Positions 36,516 through 45,349 are shown, counted from the first letter of the stretch. The stretch: DNA of 46,681 nucleotides from JBLHKS01 sp047620505 (GCA_047620505.1 JBLHKS010000034.1:1-46681); one strand, 5' to 3'. Program-made: numbers and translations. Notes: generated from the sequence alone by a model not told the origin.

Positions 36516-38723
36516 ATGCGAATTCTGCAATTGACCTCATTTTTCGCCGCAGCCTTCGCCTTTTTCGCAATCGGCACGGTCGATGCGAGTTCCAGTTCGA
36601 CCGCAGGCCCACCTGAGCAACGGATCGATCAATTGATCGACGCAAAGCTCAAAGAGATGAAGCTCGAGCCAAATCCCGAGATCGATGACGCCACGTTTTT
36701 GCGCAGGGCACACTTGGATATTATCGGTCGGGTTCCAACCATCGAAGAGGCAGAGGCTTTCAGCGCCGACCCGAAGGAAGATCGACGCAGACGACTAATC
36801 GAGGGCTTGCTGAATTCCGAAGGCTACGTCAGTCACTATTATAATTTTTGGGCTGATATTCTTCGGATCAACACCCGTCTCGGCATCAACGAAACTCCTC
36901 CCGCTGTCGAATATGCCTATCGGCTCTGGCTTAAAAGCGCGTTGCGAGAAAATACGCCTTACAATTCGTTTGTAAGAGAGCTGGTGAGCGCCCGGGGCAA
37001 GTTCTGGGAAAATAGTGCGATCGGTTATTATCAACGGGACCGCGGAATGCCGCTGGAAAACATGTCCAACACCGTTCGGATCTTTCTAGGCACTCGACTC
37101 GAATGCGCGCAGTGCCACGATCATCCGTTCGATCACTGGACCCAACTGGATTACTACAAAATGGCCGCGTTCAGCTATGGAATGGACTCGAGACGCTTCA
37201 CGCATGCGAATCGAGAAGCGCTACACGCGCATCTCGACCAAACTCGACTGGATATCTACTCCGGAGGGATTGAGGCGATCGAGGAATTCGAAGCACAATC
37301 CCAGGGCGCTCGCAGGGCTGAGGATATCCTTTCGATTCGGATACGAAACATCATTACGACGGAAACTGAACGCCCATTGGAACTTCCTCACGACTACAAG
37401 TATAGCAATGGAAAGCCCTTTGATGTCGTGGCGGCCGGAACGATGTTCGGTCAGCTGGAAAATGCCAGCGTAAGCGATATTGATGCTTATGCCGATTGGA
37501 TGACCTCAAAGGAAAATCCAACCTTCACTCGCGTGATCGCGAACCGGCTTTGGAAAAAGGTATTCGGCGTTGGGATTTTCGAGCCGACCGATGAAATTAA
37601 CGATTCTACCTTCATATCCAATCCCGAGCTGTTGTCCTATCTGGAGGTGCTTATGCATGACTTCGATTATGATATGAAGGCATTCTTGAGCGTCCTCTTC
37701 AATACAAAAACCTATCAACGAGCCTCCAAGGAGGAACAGTTCCAGATCGGAACGCCTTCTTACTTTCAGGGGCCCGAGTTCCGCCGCATGAGCGCCGAAC
37801 AAATTTGGGATTCCGTGGTTGGGCTGGTTTTGCCCGAGGTGGATTATTACAGCCCTGATCTCAACCGACAGCTGGCGGATATCGATCGAGTCAGGACGAT
37901 CTACCAAAGCCTTGCCGAAATACCAAAGGACGAATTCATCGCCGCTGTCGAGGAACTCCGAGATACGATGGCCACAAATCTCACGAGAAAGAACCTGGTC
38001 GACGAGCAACGACGGAAAGCCTACGCAGAAAAGAACGATGATTTATTCCAACAGAAATCCGAGGAATTAAAAGTATTGCAGAGCGAAGTCGCCGACAAAA
38101 TTTCCAGTATACAAAGAACGCGCCATCGGGATATCGCGATAACGGAGCGGCTCGCCTCTTTTGGCATGGTTGAATTGTCGACGAGAACAGACGGCGAGCT
38201 TCCCGTGAGCGAAGATGCGAAAATTTCCGTCGTTACAATTCGGCACAAGCCGATTTTCCCCAAACCACCTCCCGGGCTCGAGTCGAATCAATTCAAAGTA
38301 TGGCGCGCGGTGCAGGCGCAAGAATATAAGGATTACCTGAGCCTCGGTTCCAATTGGGCTCGCGCATCCGAGCTCACGTCACCGGCTCCGCGGGGGCATT
38401 TTTTGCGCGAATTCGGCCAGTCCGATCGCGATGTGATCGAAAATGCGGCCTCCGGGGCTTCAGTGCCTCAGGCGCTGAATTTGCTCAATGGGCCCATGGC
38501 AGAAGCGCTGACGAATCGATTTGGAATCCTGGGTCGCCGCATTCACGAGGCCGAAACGCCCGACGAGAAAATCGAGGTGATCTTCCAGGGCATGCTGACC
38601 CGGGCACCGACGACCCGCGAAAGGCAGCTCGCTCTGGCTCACGTCAAAGAGAGCGGAGAACAGGCCTATCAGGGCATCGTCCTTGCGCTCCTCAACACTC
38701 AACAATTCATCTTTATTCAGTAG
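36516..38723 (+). CDS. DUF1549/DUF1553 secreted cytochrome-like protein
   Basis: 735 residues from the ATG at 36516 with signal peptide MRILQLTSFFAAAFAFFAIGTVDA. The DUF1549 part (about 35-240) shows RIDQLIDAKL, FLRRAHLDIIGRVPTIEEAEAFSAD, NFWADILR and the heme-type ECAQCHDHPFDHWTQLDYYKMAAF. The DUF1553 part (about 350-710) shows NPTFTRVIANRLWKKVFGVGIFEPTDEIND, LLSYLEVLMHDFDYDMKAFLSVLFNTKTYQRAS and FLREFGQSDRDVIENAASGASVPQALNLLNG. These proteins are hallmarks of the PVC group and normally sit beside a DUF1501 partner, which is missing here. Role unknown, probably periplasmic polysaccharide oxidation. It is more AT-rich than its neighbours, uses different codons and has no AGCAGCTGCT copy. Confidence 0.92.
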   Translation: MRILQLTSFFAAAFAFFAIGTVDASSSSTAGPPEQRIDQLIDAKLKEMKLEPNPEIDDATFLRRAHLDIIGRVPTIEEAEAFSADPKEDRRRRLIEGLLNSEGYVSHYYNFWADILRINTRLGINETPPAVEYAYRLWLKSALRENTPYNSFVRELVSARGKFWENSAIGYYQRDRGMPLENMSNTVRIFLGTRLECAQCHDHPFDHWTQLDYYKMAAFSYGMDSRRFTHANREALHAHLDQTRLDIYSGGIEAIEEFEAQSQGARRAEDILSIRIRNIITTETERPLELPHDYKYSNGKPFDVVAAGTMFGQLENASVSDIDAYADWMTSKENPTFTRVIANRLWKKVFGVGIFEPTDEINDSTFISNPELLSYLEVLMHDFDYDMKAFLSVLFNTKTYQRASKEEQFQIGTPSYFQGPEFRRMSAEQIWDSVVGLVLPEVDYYSPDLNRQLADIDRVRTIYQSLAEIPKDEFIAAVEELRDTMATNLTRKNLVDEQRRKAYAEKNDDLFQQKSEELKVLQSEVADKISSIQRTRHRDIAITERLASFGMVELSTRTDGELPVSEDAKISVVTIRHKPIFPKPPPGLESNQFKVWRAVQAQEYKDYLSLGSNWARASELTSPAPRGHFLREFGQSDRDVIENAASGASVPQALNLLNGPMAEALTNRFGILGRRIHEAETPDEKIEVIFQGMLTRAPTTRERQLALAHVKESGEQAYQGIVLALLNTQQFIFIQ

Positions 38724-38776
38724 TCGAAAGCGATGGATCGGCGACAAAAGAGCGATCACCTGCTTCATTCGCCCGC

Positions 38777-39511
38777 ATGTCCCGCAAACTTCCTTTTGAA
38801 GAACTCGACTTTCGCGAAACGCCGCTTGGCGATCTGATTCTGCGCCGCCGAATCGTCCCTTCGCTCGACGATCTGGATGTTTACGAAATCATCCTCGGTG
38901 ACGCGTTTCTAATGTCGAGTCTCTTCACTGCGGTTGAGATCGCGCTTTCGGATCTCGGGCTAGCAGCTGCTGGAAACGGCGATCCGCTCGATGTCGTCGT
39001 TGGCGGCCTTGGGCTCGGCTACACGGCGGTAGCGGCGCTCAAGAATTCGGATGTCCGTTCGCTTCTCGTCGTCGACTATCTTGAGCCCGTGATCGAGTGG
39101 CACCAGCAGGGACTTGCGCCGTTGGGGCCGACGTTGACGGAGGATTCGCGATGCCGATTCGTTCACGGTGATTTCTTCAAGCTAGCTCTGGGTGAGGATT
39201 CCGGGAAACGGTTCGATCCAAATGATCCAGACCGGAAATTCCACGCGATCCTCCTCGATATCGATCACTCTCCGTCAAACCTGCTTCACGAACGGCATTC
39301 CACGTTTTACCAGCCAGCTGGCCTGCGAAAATTGGCCTCCCAGATTCATCCGGGCGGTGTCTTCGCTCTCTGGTCAGACGATCCGCCCGCCCCTGAATTT
39401 ATGACCTCGCTCAATGAGGTGTTTGCATCCAGCGAATCGCACGTGGTCACTTTCTACAATCCACTACAAGACAAAGAATCGGAGAGCACGGTCTACATCG
39501 CTAGAAAGTAG
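38777..39511 (+). CDS. Spermidine-synthase-like SAM-dependent protein
   Basis: 244 residues from the ATG at 38777, 53 bp after the DUF1549 gene; the reading frame stays open far upstream but that part lies inside the DUF1549 gene. The Rossmann methyltransferase motifs are VVVGGLGLGYTAVAAL (motif I, GxGxG), LLVVDYLEPVIEW (acidic ribose ligand), CRFVHGDFFKLA and HAILLDIDHSPSNLL, ending with GGVFALWSDDP. This is the spermidine synthase/DUF-type family with SAM or decarboxylated SAM. Substrate is not determinable. A palindrome copy at 38962-38971 encodes LAAAG. Confidence 0.8.
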   Translation: MSRKLPFEELDFRETPLGDLILRRRIVPSLDDLDVYEIILGDAFLMSSLFTAVEIALSDLGLAAAGNGDPLDVVVGGLGLGYTAVAALKNSDVRSLLVVDYLEPVIEWHQQGLAPLGPTLTEDSRCRFVHGDFFKLALGEDSGKRFDPNDPDRKFHAILLDIDHSPSNLLHERHSTFYQPAGLRKLASQIHPGGVFALWSDDPPAPEFMTSLNEVFASSESHVVTFYNPLQDKESESTVYIARK

Positions 39512-39525
39512 AAACCGCGAAGCGA

Positions 39526-40866
39526 TCACGCGGAGGCGAACAGCGCGAGGAGTCGCCACCCGTGGGAAGCCGCCTGCAAGCCGTTTCCCAGCGATCCGAC
39601 AAATGCCGCCTTCTTATGATGATGTCCGGGACGGCCGAGCCCGAGTCCGCCGAGGAAAAGTCCGAGTCCGGCCAAGAGAAGGATCAGGACAACGAACCAT
39701 TCGGAATCTGCGGAACCTTCGTTAGTCAGCGGGTGAAGAAATAGGCTTAGTATCCAGATAAACAGGCTTAGCTTGCCTGCCCAATCAGGTGAGGCGGCTT
39801 CAGTCAGCGGTTCGGGATCCGGGGCGAGTGCGGGCCACTTCGCGGAGTCGCCAAGGGCGGCAGCGGCCACAGGTTCGAGCCAGCGTTTCAGAAATCGATC
39901 TCGCAGTTCAGAGTCGTCGATCCGAGCTGTCGCAGTCGCGAGCAAAATGCGTAGCTCTCCGGAAAAACGAGGAAAATCCGGACTGCTGAGTTCAAGCCGA
40001 GTGCAGGCCCAGCTTAGAAGCCAGACGCGATTGGCAGGCTCGGTAATTTCGAGCGACGCCTCGAGTTCCAGGGCAAATTCCTCCGGCGAGGCGAGTTCAA
40101 GAAGTCGGGATTTCGCCGATTCGACCTCAGGTGGGTCCTGGATTTCAGGGCGGCCGAGTTGCCCGCCGACAAACTGAGTCAAAACCGGCAGTTGCTGGTT
40201 TTCCGGAGCGTTTTTCTGGCGCTCGATCACTCGGTTAAACCGCTCTTCAGCAAGGTCCCTGGCTCCGATTGAATTCAGCAGCTCAACCGCAATCGCAAGG
40301 TCGTGAGAATTTTGCGCGAGCGGACTCTTAACCTGTTGGCCGAGCTCGCAGAGAAACTCGTGATTCCGGAGTTTTGCTCCAACGTCAAGACTCTGCTGCT
40401 GACCCCGGCGCAGCATCCGGAGAATCATCATGCCGTCCGTGCGAAAGCTGAATCCGGTTCCTTTCGAGCGGATCGGAAGCAGGTTCAACGTCAGCACAAA
40501 TGAGAGCGTTGTCAGGATCGCGAGAGCGGGCTGCGTGCCGGGCAGCGCGAGGTCGATCGACAGCGAAATCAGGCCGACGAGGAGGTTCGTCAAGGGGCCG
40601 ACGGCGACGGCGATGACCATCGGGCGGATCGGCAAATTCTGGCTATCGCAGCAGAGAAGAGTCAGGCCGTTGATCGGCCAGAGCCCGAAAAAACAACGCG
40701 TCGCGCCGAGGCTGAAACTGAAGAGCGGCTTCTGGATTCCAACGCCACAAATCGGGACTCGCAAACCCACAAGTCGCCCACCAATCGCGTGTCCGGCTTC
40801 GTGGATCACCACGCTGAAGACAACCCAGATCGGCAGCCAGACGACCCACTGGAGAAACTCGATCAC
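39526..40866 (-). CDS. M50-like intramembrane metalloprotease with long soluble domain
   Basis: About 446 residues. The start is taken as the GTG at 40866, which overlaps the pyruvate kinase stop (GTGTGA) and gives MIEFLQWVVWLPIWVVFSVVIHEAGHAIGGRLVG; a frame running further upstream lies inside pyk. HEAGH (H22, E23, H26) is the zinc motif inside the first membrane helix. Two more helices follow (VIAVAVGPLTNLLVGLISLSI; ILTTLSFVLTLNLLPI), the second ending in the NLLPI segment that may provide the third ligand. A soluble helical domain of about 240 residues and two C-terminal helices come after. Site-2 proteases release membrane-bound regulators; the substrate here is unknown. It is the last gene in the rpoZ-smpB-pyk run. 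Confidence 0.82.
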   Translation of the reverse strand: MIEFLQWVVWLPIWVVFSVVIHEAGHAIGGRLVGLRVPICGVGIQKPLFSFSLGATRCFFGLWPINGLTLLCCDSQNLPIRPMVIAVAVGPLTNLLVGLISLSIDLALPGTQPALAILTTLSFVLTLNLLPIRSKGTGFSFRTDGMMILRMLRRGQQQSLDVGAKLRNHEFLCELGQQVKSPLAQNSHDLAIAVELLNSIGARDLAEERFNRVIERQKNAPENQQLPVLTQFVGGQLGRPEIQDPPEVESAKSRLLELASPEEFALELEASLEITEPANRVWLLSWACTRLELSSPDFPRFSGELRILLATATARIDDSELRDRFLKRWLEPVAAAALGDSAKWPALAPDPEPLTEAASPDWAGKLSLFIWILSLFLHPLTNEGSADSEWFVVLILLLAGLGLFLGGLGLGRPGHHHKKAAFVGSLGNGLQAASHGWRLLALFASA

Positions 40867-42266
40867 ACCTTTTTGAGCAGGATGGAATCGACGACAAATT
40901 TTCCGGCGAGCACGTCGCTGAGAATCACGATCGAGCTGTTTTCCTTGATCAAGCCGGCGGCCAGCAGCTGCTGAGTCGCCGAGTCGATCATCACGTTGGG
41001 ATCGTCGTGAAAATCGAGCAGAAACGGCTGAACGGCTCGGTTCATCACGAGCGCTCGACAGATTTTCGGATCCGGCGTGAAGGCGAAAATCGGAGTGCGT
41101 TCCGGTCGGAGGTGAGCAACGTAATTTGCCATCACGCCGCGAGCAGTGAAGACGAGAATCGCGGCGTCTTCGAGCGAATTGGCGAGGACGACGGCGGAGT
41201 TGACGGTCTTTTGCTTGTCCGTTTTGAGTTCCGCGTTCGCGCAGAATTTTGCGCCTGGCTCCCGCTCCATCCGCCTTGCGATCCGGTCGAACATTTCGAC
41301 ACACTTCGCTGGGTAGGACCCAACGCTGGTTTCGCCGCTGAGCATGATCGCGTCCGCCTGCTCGTAGACCGCGTTGGCGATGTCGGTGACCTCAGCGCGG
41401 GTTGGGACCGGGTTCTCGATCATCGATTCCAGCATGTGAGTTGCCACGATGACTTTTCGGCCTAACACAGCACTTCGCTGAAGAATCGTTCGCTGAATGA
41501 TAGGGAGTTCCTCGACATGAACTTCGATCCCGAGATCACCACGAGCAACCATCACGGCGTCGCTCGCCAGGATGATTTCATCGATGTGCTTGACCGCTTC
41601 CTGGTCTTCGATTTTTGCGACGATCCGGGAATCGAAATCGAGCTCCTTCATCGTGTTACGCAGGAGCTGGACGTGCTCGGCGTCGCGAACGAAACTCATC
41701 GCGACGAAGTCGGTGTCGAGCTCCGCAGCGAGGGCGAGATCCTTTTTATCCTTCCCAGTCAAGCCGGGCAAATTGACCCTGACACCAGGCAAATTAATGT
41801 GGCGGCGCGAGGTCAGCTCGCCCTCTGTCAAGACTTCGCAGATCACGCGGTCCTCGCGCGTTTCGAGGATTTTGAGGTGAAGAACTCCGTTGTCGACCAG
41901 CATCGTATCGCCCTTGGACACGTCGAGCGACAGGCCAGAATAATTCGAAGTGGTTGACGCCTTCAGCTCAGCCTCGGTGTCTTCCGAGCGGACTTCAAGC
42001 TGGTCTCCGGGCTTCAGCGCGATCGGTTTTTCCAACACTCCGGTCCGGATCGACGGCCCCTGCAGATCCATCAAAACGGCGACGGTCGTTCCTGTTTTTT
42101 CGCTCGCCTTTCGGACGCGGGCAACGACATCGCGCGTCCACTTGTGTTTGGCGTGGCTCATGTTGAGCCGAAAAATGTTCACACCTACGGCAATGAGCTG
42201 CTCGATCGCTTTAGCGCTTTCGGTAGCCGGGCCGAGGGTCGCGATGATTTTTGTCTTGCGCAACAT
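40863..42266 (-). CDS. pyk: Pyruvate kinase
   Basis: 467 residues, the usual length. It makes pyruvate and ATP from phosphoenolpyruvate, the last step of glycolysis. Visible landmarks: RKTKIIATLGPATES, the FRLNMSHAKHKW loop, VLMDLQGPSIRTG, the catalytic Lys region DSRIVAKIEDQEAVKHIDEII, the Mg site VMVARGDLGIEV, and GRKVIVATHMLESMIENPVPTRAEVTDIANAVYEQADAIMLSGETSVGSYP. The C-terminal regulatory domain (NSAVVLANSLEDAAILVFTARGVMANYVAHLRPERTPIFAFTP) is complete. The start ATG at 42266 is 63 nt after smpB. It overlaps the downstream protease by 4 nt. The palindrome copy at 40962-40973 encodes TQQLLAAG. Confidence 0.96.
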   Translation of the reverse strand: MLRKTKIIATLGPATESAKAIEQLIAVGVNIFRLNMSHAKHKWTRDVVARVRKASEKTGTTVAVLMDLQGPSIRTGVLEKPIALKPGDQLEVRSEDTEAELKASTTSNYSGLSLDVSKGDTMLVDNGVLHLKILETREDRVICEVLTEGELTSRRHINLPGVRVNLPGLTGKDKKDLALAAELDTDFVAMSFVRDAEHVQLLRNTMKELDFDSRIVAKIEDQEAVKHIDEIILASDAVMVARGDLGIEVHVEELPIIQRTILQRSAVLGRKVIVATHMLESMIENPVPTRAEVTDIANAVYEQADAIMLSGETSVGSYPAKCVEMFDRIARRMEREPGAKFCANAELKTDKQKTVNSAVVLANSLEDAAILVFTARGVMANYVAHLRPERTPIFAFTPDPKICRALVMNRAVQPFLLDFHDDPNVMIDSATQQLLAAGLIKENSSIVILSDVLAGKFVVDSILLKKV

Positions 42267-42329
42267 CGCGCAGAGATTCCATCGATTGGCCTCACAAGGT
42301 AGGAGAAAACGCGAGAAAATCGCCCGGTG

Positions 42330-42812
42330 TCACTGCCGGTTGAAATTCGCGATCGCTCGTGCGGCTTCGCGGTTTTCGACCTGCTTTTTGAGATCTTCAC
42401 GCCGATCGCGGTTGGCCTTGCCTTTGCCGACGCCGATTTCGATTTTGACGCGTCGGCCCTTCCAGTAGACCTTCAGCGCGATCAGCGTCAGCCCCTTTTC
42501 GTTCATCTGGCTGGATAGCTTGATGATTTCCTTGCGATGCAGAAGCAGTTTCCGCGGTCGACGCGAATCATGCGATTCGAAGCTGGCGCGTTCGTAAGGC
42601 TGGATGCTGCAGCCGTGTAGCCAGACTTCGTCCCTGTCGACTCGCGCGAAAGCGCCGCTCAGATTCACATGCCCGGCTCGAAGGGATTTGACCTCCGTTC
42701 CCCGCAACGCGATTCCAGCTTCGAGGCTCTCGACGATCTCGAAATCATGCCGCCCTTTGCGGTTAGTTGCGATCGTGTCCGACTCGGCCTTCTTTTTCCC
42801 CTTTGTCGTCAT
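42330..42812 (-). CDS. smpB: SsrA-binding protein SmpB
   Basis: 160 residues. SmpB binds tmRNA and, together with it, rescues ribosomes stalled on broken messages. Conserved pattern: ATNRKGRHDFEIVESLEAGIALRGTEVKSLRAGHVNLSGAFARV, LHGCSIQPYERASFESHDSRRPRKLLLHRKEI, LIALKVYWKGRRVKIEIGVGKGKANRDRREDLKKQ. The last residues are the basic tail that inserts in the ribosome. The tmRNA gene (ssrA) is not seen near it. It lies between rpoZ (90 bp upstream) and pyk (63 bp downstream), on the same strand. Start ATG at 42812. Confidence 0.97.
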   Translation of the reverse strand: MTTKGKKKAESDTIATNRKGRHDFEIVESLEAGIALRGTEVKSLRAGHVNLSGAFARVDRDEVWLHGCSIQPYERASFESHDSRRPRKLLLHRKEIIKLSSQMNEKGLTLIALKVYWKGRRVKIEIGVGKGKANRDRREDLKKQVENREAARAIANFNRQ

Positions 42813-42901
42813 GGCTGAACCGCCATCATCGCCCGAAAACGGAAAAACGCGCCGGAAAACTCCGGGACGCTGCGAAAATACAAGGCGAAAGGGCGAAAAG
42901 C

Positions 42902-43114
42902 CTACTTGGCTTTGTCGTCGACTGGTTTGCCGACAATAATTTTCCCTTCAATAATTTCCTGAAGGGCGATGTCGGCCTGGCCCATGCGCTGGACGACTCG
43001 AATCAGCGGCGGACGGCCGTTGTTGAGCTGACGCACGCGCTGCGAAACCATGTTGATCAAAATGGGCGAATCGGGAATCACTTCCCGAGCTTTTTCGACT
43101 AGATCACTTCTCAT
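42902..43114 (-). CDS. rpoZ: RNA polymerase omega subunit
   Basis: 70 residues. Omega helps fold and keep the beta-prime subunit in RNA polymerase. The sequence MRSDLVEKAREVIPDSPILINMVSQRVRQLNNGRPPLIRVVQRMGQADIALQEIIEGKI matches the omega pattern, with the V-x-x-R-x-x-Q/E-L...G-x-x-x-L core and the DIALQEIIEGKI end helix. It heads the rpoZ-smpB-pyk-M50 run; the promoter should be in the 43115-43340 region shared with the divergent methyltransferase gene. Confidence 0.93.
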   Translation of the reverse strand: MRSDLVEKAREVIPDSPILINMVSQRVRQLNNGRPPLIRVVQRMGQADIALQEIIEGKIIVGKPVDDKAK

Positions 43115-43340
43115 ATTGGCGATTCCATTTCCTCAAGTCCGCCCTGTCACCTAGCCGCTCGGTAGAGCGCTCGGATATTAATGACTTTGGCGTCGGACAC
43201 GGGCGAAAGAAGAACGGTTGGGTGTAAAGAAAAAGGTCCGCGTGGCAATTCACCGGACCGGAACAGGCCGCTTTAGCACGAAATGGCGATTCGGCAACCA
43301 TTTTCTCGGCAGGGTCTCCATTTTGGGCCACTTTATTCCA
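43115..43340. other. Divergent promoter region between rpoZ and the homocysteine methyltransferase gene
   Basis: This 226-bp gap (size depends on the methyltransferase start) must contain both promoters. It includes the self-complementary stretch around 43154-43175 (CCGCTCGG...GAGCGCTCGG). A stretch resembling a tRNA D-arm (GGTAGAGCG) is present but lacks a T-loop and a closing stem. I see no riboswitch core or terminator. Confidence 0.4.
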
Positions 43341-44249
43341 GTGGAAGCCGTAGATCCGATTCCTTCAATTCTTGATCGCGATGGCGTGCTGATTCTCGAT
43401 GGCGGCCTTGGCTCGGAACTCGAGCGCCGTGGGCATGACCTCAATCATCAGCTCTGGTCCGCCCGGTTGCTGATCGATCAACCTGAGGCGTTACGCGAAG
43501 TCCATTTGGCCTACGCTCGCGCCGGTGCCGGGATGATCGTGACCGCCAGCTACCAGGCGACTTTTGAGGGATTCGCGCGTTGTGGCGTGGACGTGCGGGA
43601 AGCGACGCGGCTGTTCGCGGAGTCGGTCGAACTCGCGCAGGTTTCGGCGGAAATCGGGCGGCGCGTCCTCGTTGCGGCGAGCATCGGGCCTTGGGGAGCG
43701 TTCGCGGCGGACGGCGGCGAGTATCGAGGAAAATACGGGCTCACGGTCCAGCAGCTGCTGGCCTGGCATCGGCCCAGAGTCGAGGCGCTGCAGGAAACTT
43801 CGGCCGATCTGCTCGCCTTCGAGACGATCCCCTCTTTAGAAGAAGTCGAAGCAATCGCCGAGCTGCTGGATGCGTTCGGGCATGTCCGCGCGTGGATCAG
43901 TTTTTCTTGTCGGGATGCGGAGTTGCTTGCCGATGGGTCTCCCCTCGAAAAAGCCGTCGAACTCGTCGGCGACCACCCGCAGATCGTCGCGATCGGCTTC
44001 AACTGCGTCCCGCCATCTCGCGTTTCCCGGCTTGCGGCGCGGATTCGAGCCACAACGAACAAGCCCGTCCTCGCGAATCCAAACTCGGGCGAATCTTTCG
44101 ATCTCGAACGCCGAATCTGGCGCGAAACCCGTGGGCCTGACGCGTTCGCGAACGAAGCCGCAGCCTGGACGCCGGACGTGCAGCTGCTGGGCGGCTGCTG
44201 TGGGACGACGCCGGAACACATCGCCGTTCTGCGCGACCGTCTCGGTTGA
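43341..44249 (+). CDS. Homocysteine S-methyltransferase family protein (MmuM-like)
   Basis: About 302 residues from a GTG at 43341; the frame remains open upstream to 43218 and the start is uncertain. It begins LDRDGVLILDGGLGSELERRGHDLNHQLWSARLLIDQPEALREVHLAYARAGAGMIVTASYQATFEGF, then RVLVAASIGPWGAFAADGGEYRGKYG, and carries the zinc Cys at IAIGFNCVPPSRV and GGCCGTTPEHI near the C-terminus. These enzymes methylate homocysteine from S-methylmethionine or SAM without cobalamin, a second route beside metH in this window. The palindrome copy at 43749-43760 encodes VQQLLAW. The gene lies 34 bp upstream of a sugar epimerase gene; no functional tie is evident. Confidence 0.9.
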   Translation: MEAVDPIPSILDRDGVLILDGGLGSELERRGHDLNHQLWSARLLIDQPEALREVHLAYARAGAGMIVTASYQATFEGFARCGVDVREATRLFAESVELAQVSAEIGRRVLVAASIGPWGAFAADGGEYRGKYGLTVQQLLAWHRPRVEALQETSADLLAFETIPSLEEVEAIAELLDAFGHVRAWISFSCRDAELLADGSPLEKAVELVGDHPQIVAIGFNCVPPSRVSRLAARIRATTNKPVLANPNSGESFDLERRIWRETRGPDAFANEAAAWTPDVQLLGGCCGTTPEHIAVLRDRLG

Positions 44250-44283
44250 CCAGCCCGACGCCCTGCGCTTCGTTCGCCGCCTC

Positions 44284-45111
44284 ATGAAATTCGCTGCCTG
44301 CAATGAAATGTTCGTCGATTGGCCCTTCGATAAGGCCTTTCAATTTTCCAAAGAACTCGGCTACACCGGGATCGAGTTGGCCCCATTCACAATGGGCACG
44401 AACGCTTACGAAATCAGCGCCGAGAAGCGCGCCGAGGTCAAAAAACAGATCGAAGACGCCGGTTGCGAGTGCGTCGGGCTGCACTGGCTCCTCGCCAAGA
44501 CTGAGGGATTTTACCTGACGACGCCTGACGCTGAAGTTCGCCAGAAGACGGGCGACTACCTCGCTGAACTCGCTCGAATGTGTTCGGATTGCGGCGGAAA
44601 TATCATGGTTCTCGGCTCACCGGTTCAGCGAAATCTGCTCCCTGGCGTGAGTCACGATCAGGCGATGGAGTTTGCGGCCGAGGTGGTGAAAATCGCCGAG
44701 CCTACCTTTCGTGAACGCGGCGTAACCCTCGCGCTCGAGCCCCTCGCTCCATCCGAAGGCGATTTCCTCAACACGGCCGAACTCGGGATCGAGCTGGCGA
44801 AGATGGTCGACTCGCCAAACGTAAAATTGCACCTCGACGTCAAGGCGATGTCGAGCGAATCGAAGCCGATCGACCAGGTGATTCGCGAGAGCGCCGAGTG
44901 GATGGTTCACTTTCACGCTAACGACGCCAATTTGTTAGGACCGGGCATGGGCGAAATCGATTTCGACCCGATTTTCGCCGCGCTGAAGGATGTCGGCTAT
45001 GACGGCTGGGTTTCGGTCGAAGTTTTCGACTACGAGCCAGGTGCGGAGAAAATTTGCCGCGAGAGCATGGCGACCATGCAAGCGTGTTTGGAGAAGCTGG
45101 GCGGTTTTTAG
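44284..45111 (+). CDS. Sugar phosphate isomerase/epimerase, D-tagatose 3-epimerase-like
   Basis: 275 residues from the ATG at 44284. It is a second xylose-isomerase-like TIM barrel, only distantly like the one at 2853. The metal-site residues are E152 (LALEPLAPSE), D185 (KLHLDVKA), H211 (VHFHANDAN) and E246 (VSVEVFDY), the same numbers as in the P. cichorii D-tagatose 3-epimerase. It should act on a keto sugar, sugar phosphate or inositol derivative in the cytosol; the substrate is not determinable. It follows the methyltransferase gene closely. Confidence 0.85.
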   Translation: MKFAACNEMFVDWPFDKAFQFSKELGYTGIELAPFTMGTNAYEISAEKRAEVKKQIEDAGCECVGLHWLLAKTEGFYLTTPDAEVRQKTGDYLAELARMCSDCGGNIMVLGSPVQRNLLPGVSHDQAMEFAAEVVKIAEPTFRERGVTLALEPLAPSEGDFLNTAELGIELAKMVDSPNVKLHLDVKAMSSESKPIDQVIRESAEWMVHFHANDANLLGPGMGEIDFDPIFAALKDVGYDGWVSVEVFDYEPGAEKICRESMATMQACLEKLGGF

Positions 45112-45349
45112 TCCCGTTTTTCCGGACGCCTCAAAGCCGCCTTCGCGAAGCGCCAGCAGCTGCTGGCGCTTCTCAATAAGACGCTGAAAGGATCGGAGAC
45201 GGACGGAGCACGGATGTCCACATCCGTTTACAGAGGCTATGCAACGTCGCCTGCGAGTTCCGCAAGCCGAATCGGATCGACGCCTGAGTGATGCGAAAGG
45301 CGCTGATGCGGCTCCTTGAATTTATCGGCACGAGCGTCTTCTGTCCCTC
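45112..45349. other. Intergenic region with two strong palindromes
   Basis: No coding potential seen in this 238-bp stretch. It contains a perfect 26-bp palindrome (45147-45172, separate entry) and a second perfect inverted repeat with 8-bp arms ACGGATGT/ACATCCGT around a 2-nt loop (45210-45227), preceded by GGAGACGGACGGAGC. The latter may be a dispersed intergenic element of REP type. A T-rich tract (CCGTTTTTCC) follows the epimerase stop but has no hairpin in front of it. Confidence 0.5.
45147..45172. repeat. 26-bp perfect palindrome built on the CAGCAGCTGCTG core
   Basis: The left arm is GAAGCGCCAGCAG and the right arm is its exact reverse complement CTGCTGGCGCTTC, with no loop. The inner 12 bp (45154-45165) are the dispersed palindrome; the outer 7 bp on each side extend it. 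It is the only non-coding copy in the window, 36 bp after the epimerase stop. In RNA it would form a very stable hairpin, though no U-tract follows, so a simple rho-independent terminator is not supported. Confidence 0.75.

Noticed and set aside
36340..36645. N-terminal extension of PBP2
   Set aside because: The open frame upstream of 36339 is Arg-rich, overlaps the divergent gene's promoter and 5' end, and the membrane helix expected at the N-terminus starts right after 36339.
43150..43180. Possible tRNA (GGTAGAGC-like D-arm)
   Set aside because: No T-loop consensus, acceptor stem or anticodon arm could be built around it.
45147..45172. Rho-independent terminator
   Set aside because: Stem is strong but loopless as DNA and the following bases are TCAATAAG, not a U-tract.
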